Made by a program: the position numbers and the translations under genes. From Panonychus citri (taxonomy: Eukaryota > Arthropoda > Arachnida > Trombidiformes > Tetranychidae), in NCBI RefSeq assembly GCF_014898815.1, contig NW_026515497.1, positions 992,001-1,056,000 on the forward strand: a stretch of 64,000 nt of DNA. The letters run 5' to 3'. Within the stretch, counting starts at the first letter, position 1. Each line of letters begins with the position of its first letter. Under the pieces are notes generated by a model. That model was not told the origin of the DNA, searched no databases, and was given only the letters and a program-made list of their open reading frames with translations. This document shows, one piece after another, positions 1 through 11,770 of the stretch.

Positions 1-266
1 TTTCACCGATAAATTTGATCAATTCAATATAATCAATCTACTTCTGGGAGTGAAAACCTCCCTGAGTGAAGGTGGTGAGGATTGAATATTTTATCATCAT
101 TAATATTATCATCTATTGAAGCATCAAACTGTAACTGTTTTCCTCTTCATCTTATTGATATTAACATGGGAGATGCTGGTTGATGGGAGTGGGTTGAGTC
201 GGTGGGTAATTCTGAGGATTCCTGTTGAGGTTCAGCGTTGATCTTACTTTCAGAGTTATATATTTG

Positions 267-267
<1 letters not shown>

Positions 268-297
<30 letters not shown>
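268..297. repeat. (CT)n microsatellite
   Basis: About 15 uninterrupted CT units in intergenic DNA. One of several GA/CT tracts in the window. Confidence 0.95.
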
Positions 298-301
<4 letters not shown>

Positions 302-1631
302 GAATCTTATCTTTATCTATCTGAATTCACCTTCTTTGCTTGAGTAACTCACTTAACATATAAGATGAAGATGGAGATGAAGATGATGAGATAGAAATCA
401 ATAGATTCTGGTTTACTGGGAGGGTGGAAAAAAATTGTAAGTGAAATACAGGAAAGGGAAATTAGGTTAAAGGAGGAAGATTTTTGTGAACATGTTAAAG
501 ATACACTTTGAAGATGATGAGGATGAAAGATGAGAGAGAGAGAGAGAGAGGGATAATCATAATGAGAACCTGTGATTCCTATGTAGACATTTTTACTTCA
601 TCTTAAGTGACAAGTAAACGTTTCCATCCTCATCCTCATCTTTATTATCTTATTATTTTTTTCTCGTCTTCTTTTCCCATATTGACAGATCCAATCAACT
701 TCTACCTGGAATGGAAATTTCAAATTTAATTGTTAATTAGTTTCTTACCTTTCTCCCAACAGTAATTAACTTAATTTCTTGATATCATATCGATTTAATT
801 AACTTTTAAAAAGTTTTTCTCAACATTTGAATGATGAGTGAAAAATGTGATTCCAAATTGTCATGGTGATGATTTATTAATATTTCACCTTAAGGTTAAA
901 AAATATTCATTTCCTATCTTCATGTCAGAATCATGATGATTCAATGAGCTTTAATATTAAGTAACAGCTTATTTCAATCTCATTAAATTATCTTAATCTT
1001 GTCTTGAAACTTTTCATGATGATTTTTGGTGAAAATTTAGATAGTTTATTTTTATTTTCTTCGGGAAATTAAATCAATCAACTGAATGGTAATTCTGGTT
1101 TTATATGATATATATAATAGATGAATTGAAAGTTGTATTAGAAATCAGATTCATCATTTTTTGTTGTCATCTTCATGATGATGATGAAATTTTCATGATG
1201 ATACACAAAAGATTTCATTCATCTTCACTTGAAAAAATGAACAGGAATGAAAAATGAAACAGATTGAATAAATTCACATCTCAAAGCCTATTGAATTGAA
1301 ACCGTTTCATTTTCAGATGCTCATGATTATCATGATAATATCATCAACATCATCCTATTGAATGAATGATAATATTATACAAGATGATGATGATGAGGAT
1401 GAAAAATTCAGCATCAATGAAGGTGAAAATATCAACCCAGACAAATGTTGACCCAATATCAGGTTATTATATTGATTACTTTTGATTATCATTAATAATC
1501 AACTTAACTCTCAATTCACCTTAATCAATAATCAATATCATTAATCATTATCTCTTGATAATCATTGATCATTCACTATGAACAATTAGTTGTTCAAAGT
1601 GAGGAGCAATTTGTTGATTGTCGTACACAAA

Positions 1632-1800
1632 GTTAACGATTTAATCGTTAACATCATTGGACAATTAATGTTAACAATTAACAGGCTAAATTGGTTATTC
1701 TAATCACGATTAGCCCTTCCTATTATTACAGTTAAGGGTAAATGTAATTGTCTCTGGTATTGGCCATTAAATGGCCAAGTAATTTACTCTAATTACTTGA
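1632..1800. repeat. Cluster of short inverted repeats
   Basis: Positions 1632-1652 form a perfect inverted repeat with 9-bp arms (GTTAACGAT / ATCGTTAAC) around a 3-bp loop. Positions 1760-1778 form another with 8-bp arms (TTGGCCAT / ATGGCCAA) and a 3-bp loop. Positions about 1777-1800 hold a third (AAGTAATT / AATTACTT). No gene is nearby. The arms are short enough that chance in AT-rich DNA is possible for each one singly. Confidence 0.6.
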
Positions 1801-3954
1801 TCATCAGAAAGTAAATATAAATATAAATTTTCATCATCGTTGATTATTATGATTAACCTGATTGTTGGTGATTAAACCTCAAAGATATCAATTACAACTT
1901 TGACAACAATTAACACTTGATCAATAGCTAAATGTCATATATGATTAACTGTTAACAATCAGCAGATAATCATGATGATAATATCAAATTTCAATACGTT
2001 TAAACCAATGAAATCTACTAATTGTTAACAATCAGCATAAGTAAATATAAACTCATTCAATGATTTACTTTAAATTGTAAACAAATTTGTAATGATGATC
2101 ATAACGATGATTAATTGATTTAGATGTGCAAGTAAAAAAAAATGAGGTCAAATTTTAAACAAAACAATCAAAGTTTTGTTTATCACAATTTAGAATGAAA
2201 AATTTAAATTGTCAACAATTTCCTGATTAGTTAACCATTGAAAAGTAATTTAGTTAAATTAACTTTGCTTTTGTTGTTGTTTTCATCAAGATGATTAATA
2301 AAAATCAACAACATTAATAATCATCAAGTTACAATTCAGAAAATTAGGTTAATCAAATAAAAACAATAATCAGTGAGAAAACAACAATTGAATTAAATGA
2401 TAACACCAAGAGAAAGAAAAGTTTACAATTAGAACTTTTTTCATATTTGCTTCGAAAATCAAATCTCGAATTTGTTTGCAGTAAAAATTTGGAATTCGGA
2501 AAAAAAAGTTCCAAGGAAAATGTTCATATTCAATTCTTTAATTGTGTCATTAAATAAGTAATACATACAAGCTGAATAACCTATTATGAATTGTAATCAT
2601 TTTCATGAGAAATTTTCCCCCACCAGGTATTCAATTGGATTATTATTCATTGGAACTTTTTTCCTTATCAGAATTCATCATGATAATGATGAGATATCAT
2701 TCATGTTACATTTGCATATTCACCGAATTGTATTTAAATAATAATACGAGATTATGATTATTATTTGCAAGAGATTTTCAATTATCTCTCACATTGAAAA
2801 TTCTGTGAGAATTTCAATTCATTCATTTTATTTTTTTTCTTCATATTCTGATTTCCATTGATAAGAATTCGTGTTGATTAAGTATCGAGTTAATGATTTA
2901 CCTTCTCAATAATATCATCAGGAAATTGTTACGATATTAAGTTTCACTATTTACTATCGATTCCAACAAAGAATCAAGAATAGAAACAATCAAGATGATG
3001 AAGAAAAAAGTTCCAATAATGATTCCATTGGGATAAATATAAGAGAGTTAATGAGTTTTGATAAACATAATTAACTTTTTCTTAATCATTGTTATCAATT
3101 AACTGACATCTTATGTAATCAGTTTTCTTTATTCATTTTAATCGTCATCAGAATGAATCAATTTTCCAATCCAATTCCATTCCAACAATATGTTCATATC
3201 GTTAATCCAATTGTTAATCGTAAATCCTTAATCTCCAGCAATTAATTGACAATTTAACTAACTGTTGATTTATTTTTCTCTTTTCTTTTTATCTAACAGA
3301 TAACAGTTTCCAACGGGTTTCAATGATGATGATGATGAGGATGAGGATGGAGATGAAGATGAGGATTAAGATGGCAAGGATGATATTTACTGATGATGTT
3401 GATGATTAATCAATCCTGATGATACAACTAAATTTAAACTGCAATGATATTAATAACATTAATGGTAATAGGAGATTTTCAAATCAACTCGAAACTTTTT
3501 TTTCCCTCTCACAATTGAATGAATTATAATAATCAATCAGATTCATTCTTGTATTGATCTACTAACAGCAAATCATCATCGTAATCATCATCTTTGTATC
3601 TTCATCCTCATCTTTATCATCTGATCATCATCACCATCACCATCACCACCACCACAACCACAACCATCAATCAAGTTAATCATGATTAACTTGAACAATT
3701 TTCTGGCTACAATTTTTTTCCCTCTCAATCTTTTACAATAAGAAACAATTTCCAACAAACAAACTAATCAATTCCTAATCTTTAATCATCAACGATTTAA
3801 TTACACACACACAATAACCAATTTTAATTTTATCTTTAATTAACTTTACCCAAGCAAACAACAATTAACAAGAAGAAGACACGAAAAAAAAAACTGATCA
3901 CAATAATGGCAACAATTAACTTAATCATCCTTTTTACTTATAAATCAATTTCAA

Positions 3955-4885
3955 GAAACGACAACAACAACAACAATTAGATTGAAACAATTGATTACTA
4001 TTAGTTAACAACCAAACAATTTAATTAATTTGAGTTTTATTCATTGATTATTATTATTATCGTTTAGTAATTAACTCAATTGTATCTTATCATTATCATT
4101 ATCATCATCATCAAAATCATAATAATCATTATGATGATTATTGTTGTTACCATTAATTAATTAATTCCCAACTTTTTTTTGTTCAGTTTTAATCATTTAC
4201 AATTAAGTTTTATCCAAATTTGATTAAAGGTTAACATTAATTACGATTTCATTGATGATTATTAATTGTCAGCGTTATTATTATTATTTTAAATTGGGTA
4301 TCAAAAGCATTTTCATTTAAATTGATTGGTTAATTGTTCAACAACAATCAAATAAACAAACAAAATTGAATCGACAATTATAACGATGATAAATGATAAT
4401 CATGATTAAATCACCAAGAAAAGCCTTTTTCAATTTGATTACAATTAACTTTCCCTAAATTAGATAATAATAATCAACAATTAAATGCTCTGCATGTTAA
4501 CAACAACAATTAACTAATTAATCAAGTAACAACAACAACAACAATTAGATTGAAACAATTGATTACTATTAGTTAACAACCAAACAATTTAATTAATTTG
4601 AGTTTTATTCATTGATTATTATTATTATTTTAAATTGGGTATCAAAAGCATTTTCATTTAAATTGATTGGTTAATTGTTCAACAACAATCAAATAAACAA
4701 ACAAAATTGAATCGACAATTATAACGATGATAAATGATAATCATGATTAAATCACCAAGAAAAGCCTTTTTCAATTTGATTACAATTAACTTTCCCTAAA
4801 TTAGATAATAATAATCAACAATTAAATGCTCTGCATGTTAACAACAACAATTAACTAATTAATCAAGTAACAACAACAACAACAG
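3955..4885. repeat. Tandem duplication, second copy internally deleted
   Basis: The stretch starting CAATTAGATTGAAACAATTG at 3974 recurs at 4542, 568 bp later. The two copies then match closely, except that the second lacks about 227 bp (about 4061-4287 of the first copy); the missing part is bounded in the first copy by TTATTATTATTAT runs. After the gap the offset is 341 bp and the match resumes at AAATTGGGT (4291 versus 4632). Both copies run into the same AAGTAACAACAACAACAACA end (near 4525 and 4870). This looks like a recent tandem duplication followed by slippage deletion between short repeats. Confidence 0.85.
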
Positions 4886-5533
4886 TTTTTTGATTTTGCT
4901 TTTCAATTACAAACTAAATCAAACAATTAGATTTGATTACAATATAATGATAACATGATAATAATAATGATAATAATTAACTAATCATCATTGATTTTAT
5001 GATTAAGTTGAACAATTTTAGTCGATAATTAATTTTGTTTTTCTGTCTCTCTAAATTTAATTAAATTCACTGATTTAATTTAGTTAATTTAGTTGTTGCT
5101 TTTGTTTATTTCTCATACAATTTAATTGATTATTGTAGTTGTTAATTGTTACAATTATAATATTATTTTAACCAATTGAAAATCTCATAAACTTCATCAA
5201 GGGAACATTTAATTGTGCTAATTAATTAATTAATGATAACAAAACAAAAAATTTTGCACCAACAGTATAACAACAATTAGTGAAAAATAATTAACTAATT
5301 ATTGCCTGTTTTTTTTCAAACTTTACCTTATTAATTAATTGATTGTTTCCTTATAATTGTAATAATAAATATCGCAACAATTTAGTTTAATTTATTTGTT
5401 AAATTGTAAAATTATGATTTCTAGTTGATTTAATTTTAACCAAACTCATTTAAATGTATTAAGTTATTAAGTTAAGTCTTAAATAAATATTATTAATTAC
5501 AATCAAAAGTATTTTCAAACAATTAACTTGCAA

Positions 5534-5539
5534 TTTATT
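5534..5539 (-). promoter_or_regulatory. Candidate polyadenylation signal of the desaturase gene
   Basis: The minus strand reads AATAAA about 250 bp past the desaturase stop codon. In DNA this AT-rich the hexamer is common, so this is a weak call. Confidence 0.3.
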
Positions 5540-5788
5540 TGTAATAATTAAGTGAAAATCCACAAGTCGCAATTGTGACTCAGTTAAATCGAAAGTGTAA
5601 CAATTAAGGTTAATTGTGACGGAGAGAAAAAAAACCCACCGAACCAGAGGAGGGAAAATTGATTTGGAATGAAAATGAATTTGATTGTGATGATGATTAG
5701 ATTAATTTGATTATCATATGAGGTGAATGATTAAAGGAAAGTTGATTAGTTGATTGTCAGTTTGTGGACAAAAAAAAAGTTTTAAGTT

Positions 5789-8700
5789 TTAAACCGCAGG
5801 AACTTCACTCATGTTGAGAGTTTTGTTTTTGGCCTTTTCGATGAATTCGGGTGCGACTTTCCTGAGGTTATATGCTTGACCGAAAAGTGCAAAGAAATCG
5901 ATGAACAGTTTGGAGATGTTGAAAGTTTGTCCGAACTCGGAAACGGTGTAATCGTAGGGGAAAGTGTGATGGAAATTGTGATAACCTTCACCAGCAGCGA
6001 TCACTGACATGAGGCCAATATCTCGAGCTGTGATCTTATTATTGTATCGTCGTTGGCCGTACATGTGACTAACCGAACCAAGGAGACCATGGACGAAAAT
6101 CACTCCACAAGACTTAGTACAAGCACCGATCAAGAAAGCGTGGAGCAAACTGTCACCCCAACAGTAGTAAGGAATCAGAGTGGGGAGTACAAAACCAAGA
6201 ATAAGAGCAAGTGGAGCGAAAAACCTGATCAATTAAAGAGAGAGAGAGAGAAAAAAAAACAATTAGAATCGAAATCGAAATCGAAATCGAAATTAGCAAT
6301 TTAGTTTCATTTTCGATCACGAGATGGCGCTGCTAATCCTTCGCGATAACAATTAAATTGTTGCGAATTAGCAATTAACTGGTAACAATTATAATCTCTA
6401 AGATTATAATTAGAATTAAAAAAAATGGGATATTAATGAGAAATTAAAAAGAAAAGTTTTACAATTGTGAATTGGATTATCAGTTATCGTTCAATTTGAT
6501 GAAATAAATTTCTGATGAAACAATTAATTAGTTGGTCATTGGTTTTATCTGATTAAAAAACTAAACAATTGTAACTTTTAACGATTAATTTTGATCCATC
6601 AGGAAAGTTCATTGTATTACCTTTTATCATGATAACCAGAAATCATTCAGGTAACATCATCAATTTTTGAACAGCGAGACTGTTTTTTTTTCATCATTTA
6701 TCTTTATCCTCATCCTGATGATCACAATGATCATCATCACAAGGATGATAAGGAAGATAACATAAAACTGTATTCTATTTGATGTAAAGAAAGCAACATG
6801 AGTTCAGAAAATAGTAAAGGAAGAGAGAGAGAGATTGAGTTCTGAACTTTATCATTTCTATTGAACTAAAGTTTCAGTGATCTTAACTCATGGAGTGAGA
6901 GATGAAGATGAAAAGATTGAGAACTGAAAAAAATCATCCTGAATCGAGATGATATTGAAACTTATTCTCATCTTTCCTTGTTTGATAATCATCATCATGT
7001 TACGATTGATTATCAGGGTGAACCAAATGAACCCAGATGTAACTGTACATGAAGATATCATGACATTAGTTTCGATATTGAATAAAAATGAATCACAAGA
7101 GTTCAGAACTTTTTTCCCACTTCCAATCTGAAACTTATCCTCTCGATGATAATCATGAAGATGATTATTTCCAATGGCATCGTCATGATTAACATCACTC
7201 TCAATCAATTGAATAAACAATAAGCTCTCATCTCATAAAACAATCAATCAATGATGTTATTACCTTATGATCATCAGTAATTAAACCAGTACAATCAAAC
7301 CCGGAAATGATTTAAATAAATGTTTATCATAATGATCAATGAAAATGGGGAAAATTTTATATATCAGTAAAAAAAAGGAATTCACCTCATTGATCAACTT
7401 AATTGTTAACAATTTGATACTTAATTTCAGCTTTTTCCCATTTAATGTTAATCTTAATTACTTACGTTTTAGTTACAATAACTTACACTTGATAATTTTT
7501 GATTAAATTGTCAAGTTAATCTGTTGATCGAGTGATGGTCAGGAAGAGATGACAATTAAATTGTTTACCTGTTTCAATTGTTTTCATGACAATTTTTCAT
7601 CATCTTTTTGTATGAAAACGTATAAACAACAATTCCTGTCAATATAACATGAAATACCTTCAGGGTAATTTCATGATTCAGATTGTAAAGTAAAAGGGAA
7701 AAATTTAAATTTCCCCAAGAATAAAAATAATCAATAATCGATATCATTGATGTTGATTAGCTGAGAAAATACAATAAGCTAATCGGTACTCTATTAATAA
7801 TGAGCTTAATTGTAATCAATCTGAACCAATTTAGATTCTAACTAAAGAATGACGATCATTAATAGCGTTAAAGTTAATCAAATTGTTTGAACTAAACTGA
7901 ATTGATTGACAGAATCGCCTCAGGGAGATGGACTGAAGACTCGTCAGTTTAATGGCCATCATTTCATGATAAGTTCAATATGAGAAATCAGCCACTTGAT
8001 GGAAGTGAAAATTTGGCTTCTTGTTTGTAAGTAAACTAATGAATTGATCAGTGATGATCGATGATAACGATTAATGAACAATTAACTTACATCTTTTGAT
8101 ATTTAACAACAGGATCGGAAAGAGCGTCAGTAAAATCGAGGGTTTTAACTTTGGTCCGATATTCAGGTCGAGGTTTCATGAATCGCCAACCCAATTGGGC
8201 GAAGCAAAATCCTCGATGAACATTCTGAGGATCAGCATGAGTATCAATGAACACATGATGAGCTCGATGGTGTTTAACATAGTAATAAATTGTACTCTAA
8301 ATTTGGGATGAACAATTAAAAGACAAAGCGATTAGCGATTGGACTGAATTTTGACCTTGCAGTTGATCAGAACTCACCTCGGCCACTGAGGTAAACATTA
8401 AGGCCAAAAGTATTCTCATGAAAAGTTTGGCCTTATACGAGTGGTGGGACCAGAGCCGATGACATCCCGCCGATAGACCGATACTGCCAAATATTGCCAA
8501 GGTGAAACCTGAGTGAACAATTAAATTTAATTGTTATAATCGACATTTGATTGTTGGTTTATATTTTCTCATCAATTCAAAGGTTAATCTGATTAATAAT
8601 TTGTTTCGACTGAACTTTCACTTTCTTAGACTATAATTGTAGTTAAATATAAATTATATATAAATTATTCACTATTTTCAGTTTACTTAATTGAATTAAA

Positions 8701-10344
8701 TTTAATCAACATTAATCATGATTGATTATCTTGTTATAATGTTGATCAACTTCATGTCAATTAGTTATCATTGATCAAAGGTTATCAATGAGTTGATATT
8801 ATAATTACAACAAGAGATCAATAATCAATTGTAATTAGTGATTCACTTTAATTGTCATGGTCTATTGTGATAGTCTAACAAACGATTAGACAATTTAATT
8901 GAACAATTAAGGAAATGAGAAAATTTTCAGGGAAAATTTCTGAGAAAAAAAATCGTTAATAACTTATTCTAATTTTTTATTTTACTGATTGTTTCATTCT
9001 TGATTAATTGATTTAATCGAAAAAGTTACAATTTAATTCTCATAATGAACATTAATCAAATCAACGGAGCAATTAAATGATCATCAAAAGTATCGAAAGT
9101 AACAATTAGACTTTAATATAACAATCGAAAGGAAAAATTTAACTTTTTTTCATTACTTTCTCTTTCCAATTGATTAATAATAAACTCGAACAATTAAATC
9201 AATTTTTTTCTACTAATCATCTCATACTTGATAACGACAATTAAACTTGATTGTGCTTCATTGGTTACAAAGTATATAATCAAATTTATGACAATAATCA
9301 TGATTAAATATACGAATAATGATCGAGGTAAAATTAGTCGAAAAAAATTTTCGAAACAAAAAAAAAGTTTCAACATTAACTTCGTTACCTGAAGATGTTA
9401 TATTTTCGTATGAAACAAAAGATGATGATGATGATAATGAACAGAAAGTGTACTGATAATGCTAATAGTTTTTTCTCATCATCAGAATGAGTTTCATCTT
9501 AAAAACTTCATCCCTATGGAGTAATAAAGAAGGAAAAAGTTTCTCGGAGAAGATGAAGATGAATTGATGATAAGGAAGAAAAGAGAGGAAAGAAAAAGAA
9601 ATGGGACTTGAAATGAAAGATTCACATTAAGATGAAGACAAGGATGATGAAGATGATGACAAGATCGAAAGGAAAAGGTAAAAGAAGACACAAAGTAGAC
9701 AAATAAAAAGCAGATTCGATGCCAATGCTAAGGCCTTCAAGGTAAATTCTCAGGTAAAAGAAGAAGAAAAAAGTTCTTAAAGTTATTGTTACCATGTTAC
9801 TTTTTTCCCCTTCTTTTCATCATCATCATCATCATCTTTTTCTTGTTCATCTCTGGTGTTTACTTTTCTACTTAAAAAAATATTACCGTTATCATCTTTT
9901 CATCTTCACCCAAATTTTCAGGTAGATTTGAATTTTATTCACTCGTACACTTGGAATTAGTTAGATAACTTTTGCTTGAGAGATTAGTTAACTCATCTTA
10001 TCGGCGGATTAATTATCCATTTACTTACCAAAGGCCCAAGTATATAGTCTTGGTGTTACCTGGGGATCATGGGGATTGGTTATGAATAAAACGGAATCTC
10101 TTGTTATCCCATAAAGAGTTGCTCCAATTAACGATAAATGATAAATCACTTGAACCCAACGAATATCAAATATTATATATTCAATTGTAGATGTAACTTG
10201 ATTACAACAAGTTAATTGTTTATCGTCTACATGATTGTCTCCTGATTGATCAACATTAATTACACTTGAATCACCTTTAGGTTGAACCTTAATACTTGGT
10301 AGATTAGAGTTAATCTTTGAACTTGTCTTAATTTCAACAACCAT
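5789..10344 (-). CDS. Acyl-CoA delta-9-type fatty acid desaturase, 4 exons
   Basis: A membrane-bound di-iron desaturase that by family would insert a double bond in fatty acyl-CoA at the ER, using cytochrome b5. Exons on the minus strand are 10029-10344, 8378-8508, 8091-8296 and 5789-6224; phases join to give 362 residues, a normal family length. Exon 1 carries a hydrophobic helix pair and ends WAFG, exon 2 has His box 1 (HRLWSH), exon 3 has box 2 (HHRAHH), exon 4 has box 3 (HNFHH) followed by TFPYDY. Donors are GTAAGT, GTGAGT and GTAAGT. The region before box 3 reads GSVSHMYG where the family usually has NSAAHLYG, so the metal-site His is kept but the usual Asn is Gly. Box 2 context (THADPQN) also departs from the usual TDADPHN. 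Substrate and regiospecificity cannot be read from sequence. A second copy of exon 1 lies upstream at 11028-11343. Confidence 0.93.
6225..8090 (-). other. Intron 3 of the desaturase gene
   Basis: An intron of 1,866 bp between the exon ending CAAAAGAT|GTAAGT and the exon beginning at TGATCAG|GTTTTTC. The interior holds GA runs and ATC-type repeats but no other gene that I can support. Confidence 0.8.
8509..10028 (-). other. Intron 1 of the desaturase gene
   Basis: An intron of 1,520 bp for the transcript using the proximal first exon; it would be 2,519 bp (8509-11027) if the distal first exon copy is used. It has ATC repeats and A-rich (A)nGTTC motifs. No coding sequence seen. Confidence 0.75.
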
Positions 10345-11770
10345 TTTGCTACTTAATTGGTGATTAAAAAAAGTCCAATGAGAAATTAAAACACAATTTA
10401 TCAGTTAATTATTTAAACAAACACTTAAATGTAAAAGTTTTCATGAAATAAACAACAAATCAACAAAAGTTAATTGTTAAGTCAATAAGTCAATCAGTAA
10501 GATAAGATTGAAAGTTTGGTAAGAAAAATAAAAGTTTGATAAAAGTTTTTCAATTCGTTGCAACGAAAAACTTTTCTCAAAGAGGAAGAAAGAGAAAAAG
10601 AAAGAAACATAAGAAAGAGAAAAGGGAGTTTCAGGATATCATGTCTATCATCATCATCATCATCATCATCATCATCTTCGTCTTCATCTCTATCATTATG
10701 ATGAAAGGTTATTTTCGAAAAATAGAAAGAAAAGAAAGAGAAAAAAAAGTTTACGACGTAAAGAAGAAGAAAAAGTTCTTAAAGTTATTGTTACCATGTT
10801 ACTTTTTCCTTCTTTTCATCATCATCATCATCATCTTTTTCTTGTTCATCTCTGGTGTTTACTTTTCTACTTAAAAAAATATTACCGTTATCATCTTTTC
10901 ATCTTCACCCAAATTTCCAGGTAGATTTGAATTTTATTCACTCGTACACTTGGAATTAGTTAGATAACTTTTGCTTGAGAGATTAGTTAACTCATCTTAT
11001 CGGCGGATTAATTATCCATTTACTTACCAAAGGCCCAAGTATATAATCTTGGTGTTACCTGGGGATCATGGGGATTGGTTATGAATAAAACGGAATCTTT
11101 TGTTATCCCATAAAGAGTTGCTCCAATTAACGATAAATGATAAATCACTTGAACCCAACGAATATCAAATATTATATATTCAATTGTAGATGTAACTTGA
11201 TTACAACAAGTTAATTGTTTATCGTCTACATGATTGTCTCCTGATTGATCAACATTAATTACACTTGAATCACCTTTAGGTTGAACCTTAATACTTGGTA
11301 GATTAGAGTTAATCTTTGAACTTGTCTTAATTTCAACAACCATTTTGCTACTTAATTGGTGATTAAAAAAAGTCCAATGAGAAATTAAAACACAATTTAT
11401 CAGTTAATTATTTAAACAAACACTTAAATGTAAAAGTTTTCATGAAATAAACAACAAATCAACAAAAGTTAATTGTTAAGTCAATAAGTCAATCAGTAAG
11501 ATAAGATTGAAAGTTTGGTAAGAAAAATAAAAGTTTGATAAAAGTTTTTCAATTCGTTGCAACGAAAAACTTTTCTCAAAGAGGAAGAAAGAGAAAAAGA
11601 AAGAAACATAAGAAAGAGAAAAGGGAGTTTCAGGATATCATGTCTATCATCATCATCATCATCATCATCATCTTCGTCTTCATCTCTATCATTATGAGTA
11701 AAGGTTATTTTCGAAAAATAGAAAGAAAAGAAAGAGAAAAAAAAGTTTGCGACGTAAAAGAAGAAGAAAA
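9755..11770. repeat. About 1-kb tandem duplication carrying the desaturase first exon
   Basis: Two adjacent copies, roughly 9755-10765 and 10766-11770, are almost identical. The offset is 999 bp within the coding exon and drifts between about 995 and 1,002 because of small indels in ATC and A runs. The sequence AAAGAAGAAGAAAAA occurs at the left edge, the internal junction and the right edge, so it may be the breakpoint microhomology. Each copy holds the whole first coding exon, its donor site and about 400 bp upstream of the ATG. Confidence 0.92.
11028..11343 (-). CDS. Duplicate (distal) first coding exon of the desaturase
   Basis: This exon encodes the same 105 residues plus one base as 10029-10344, starting MVVEIKTSSK and ending WAFG, with an intact ATG and an intact GTAAGT donor in the same phase. 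I see two base differences in the 316 bases: one silent in a Leu codon and one changing Arg to Lys in the GITRDSV stretch (here GITKDSV). It lies upstream of the other copy on the minus strand, so it could serve as an alternative first exon with its own promoter, spliced directly to the exon at 8378-8508. Alternatively it is a by-product of a recent duplication or an assembly artefact. No exons 2-4 are duplicated, so it cannot by itself encode an enzyme. Confidence 0.85.

Larger units (their letters stand above)
1..5533. other. Non-coding intergenic DNA
   Basis: I see no reading frame with protein-like composition on either strand. The DNA is AT-rich and full of short words such as GTTAAC, CAATTAA and ATCATC, with a CT microsatellite near 268-297 and GA runs near 531-550. 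It contains a cluster of short inverted repeats (about 1632-1800) and a tandem duplication (3955-4885), both listed separately. The right end probably includes the 3' untranslated region of the desaturase gene that ends at 5789. Confidence 0.6.

Noticed and set aside
10536..10874. Open frame of 112 codons on the plus strand, with a partner at 11535-11780
   Set aside because: It is made of Lys, Ile and Phe runs from A-rich and ATC repeats inside the duplicated unit, antisense to the region upstream of the desaturase exon; not gene-like.
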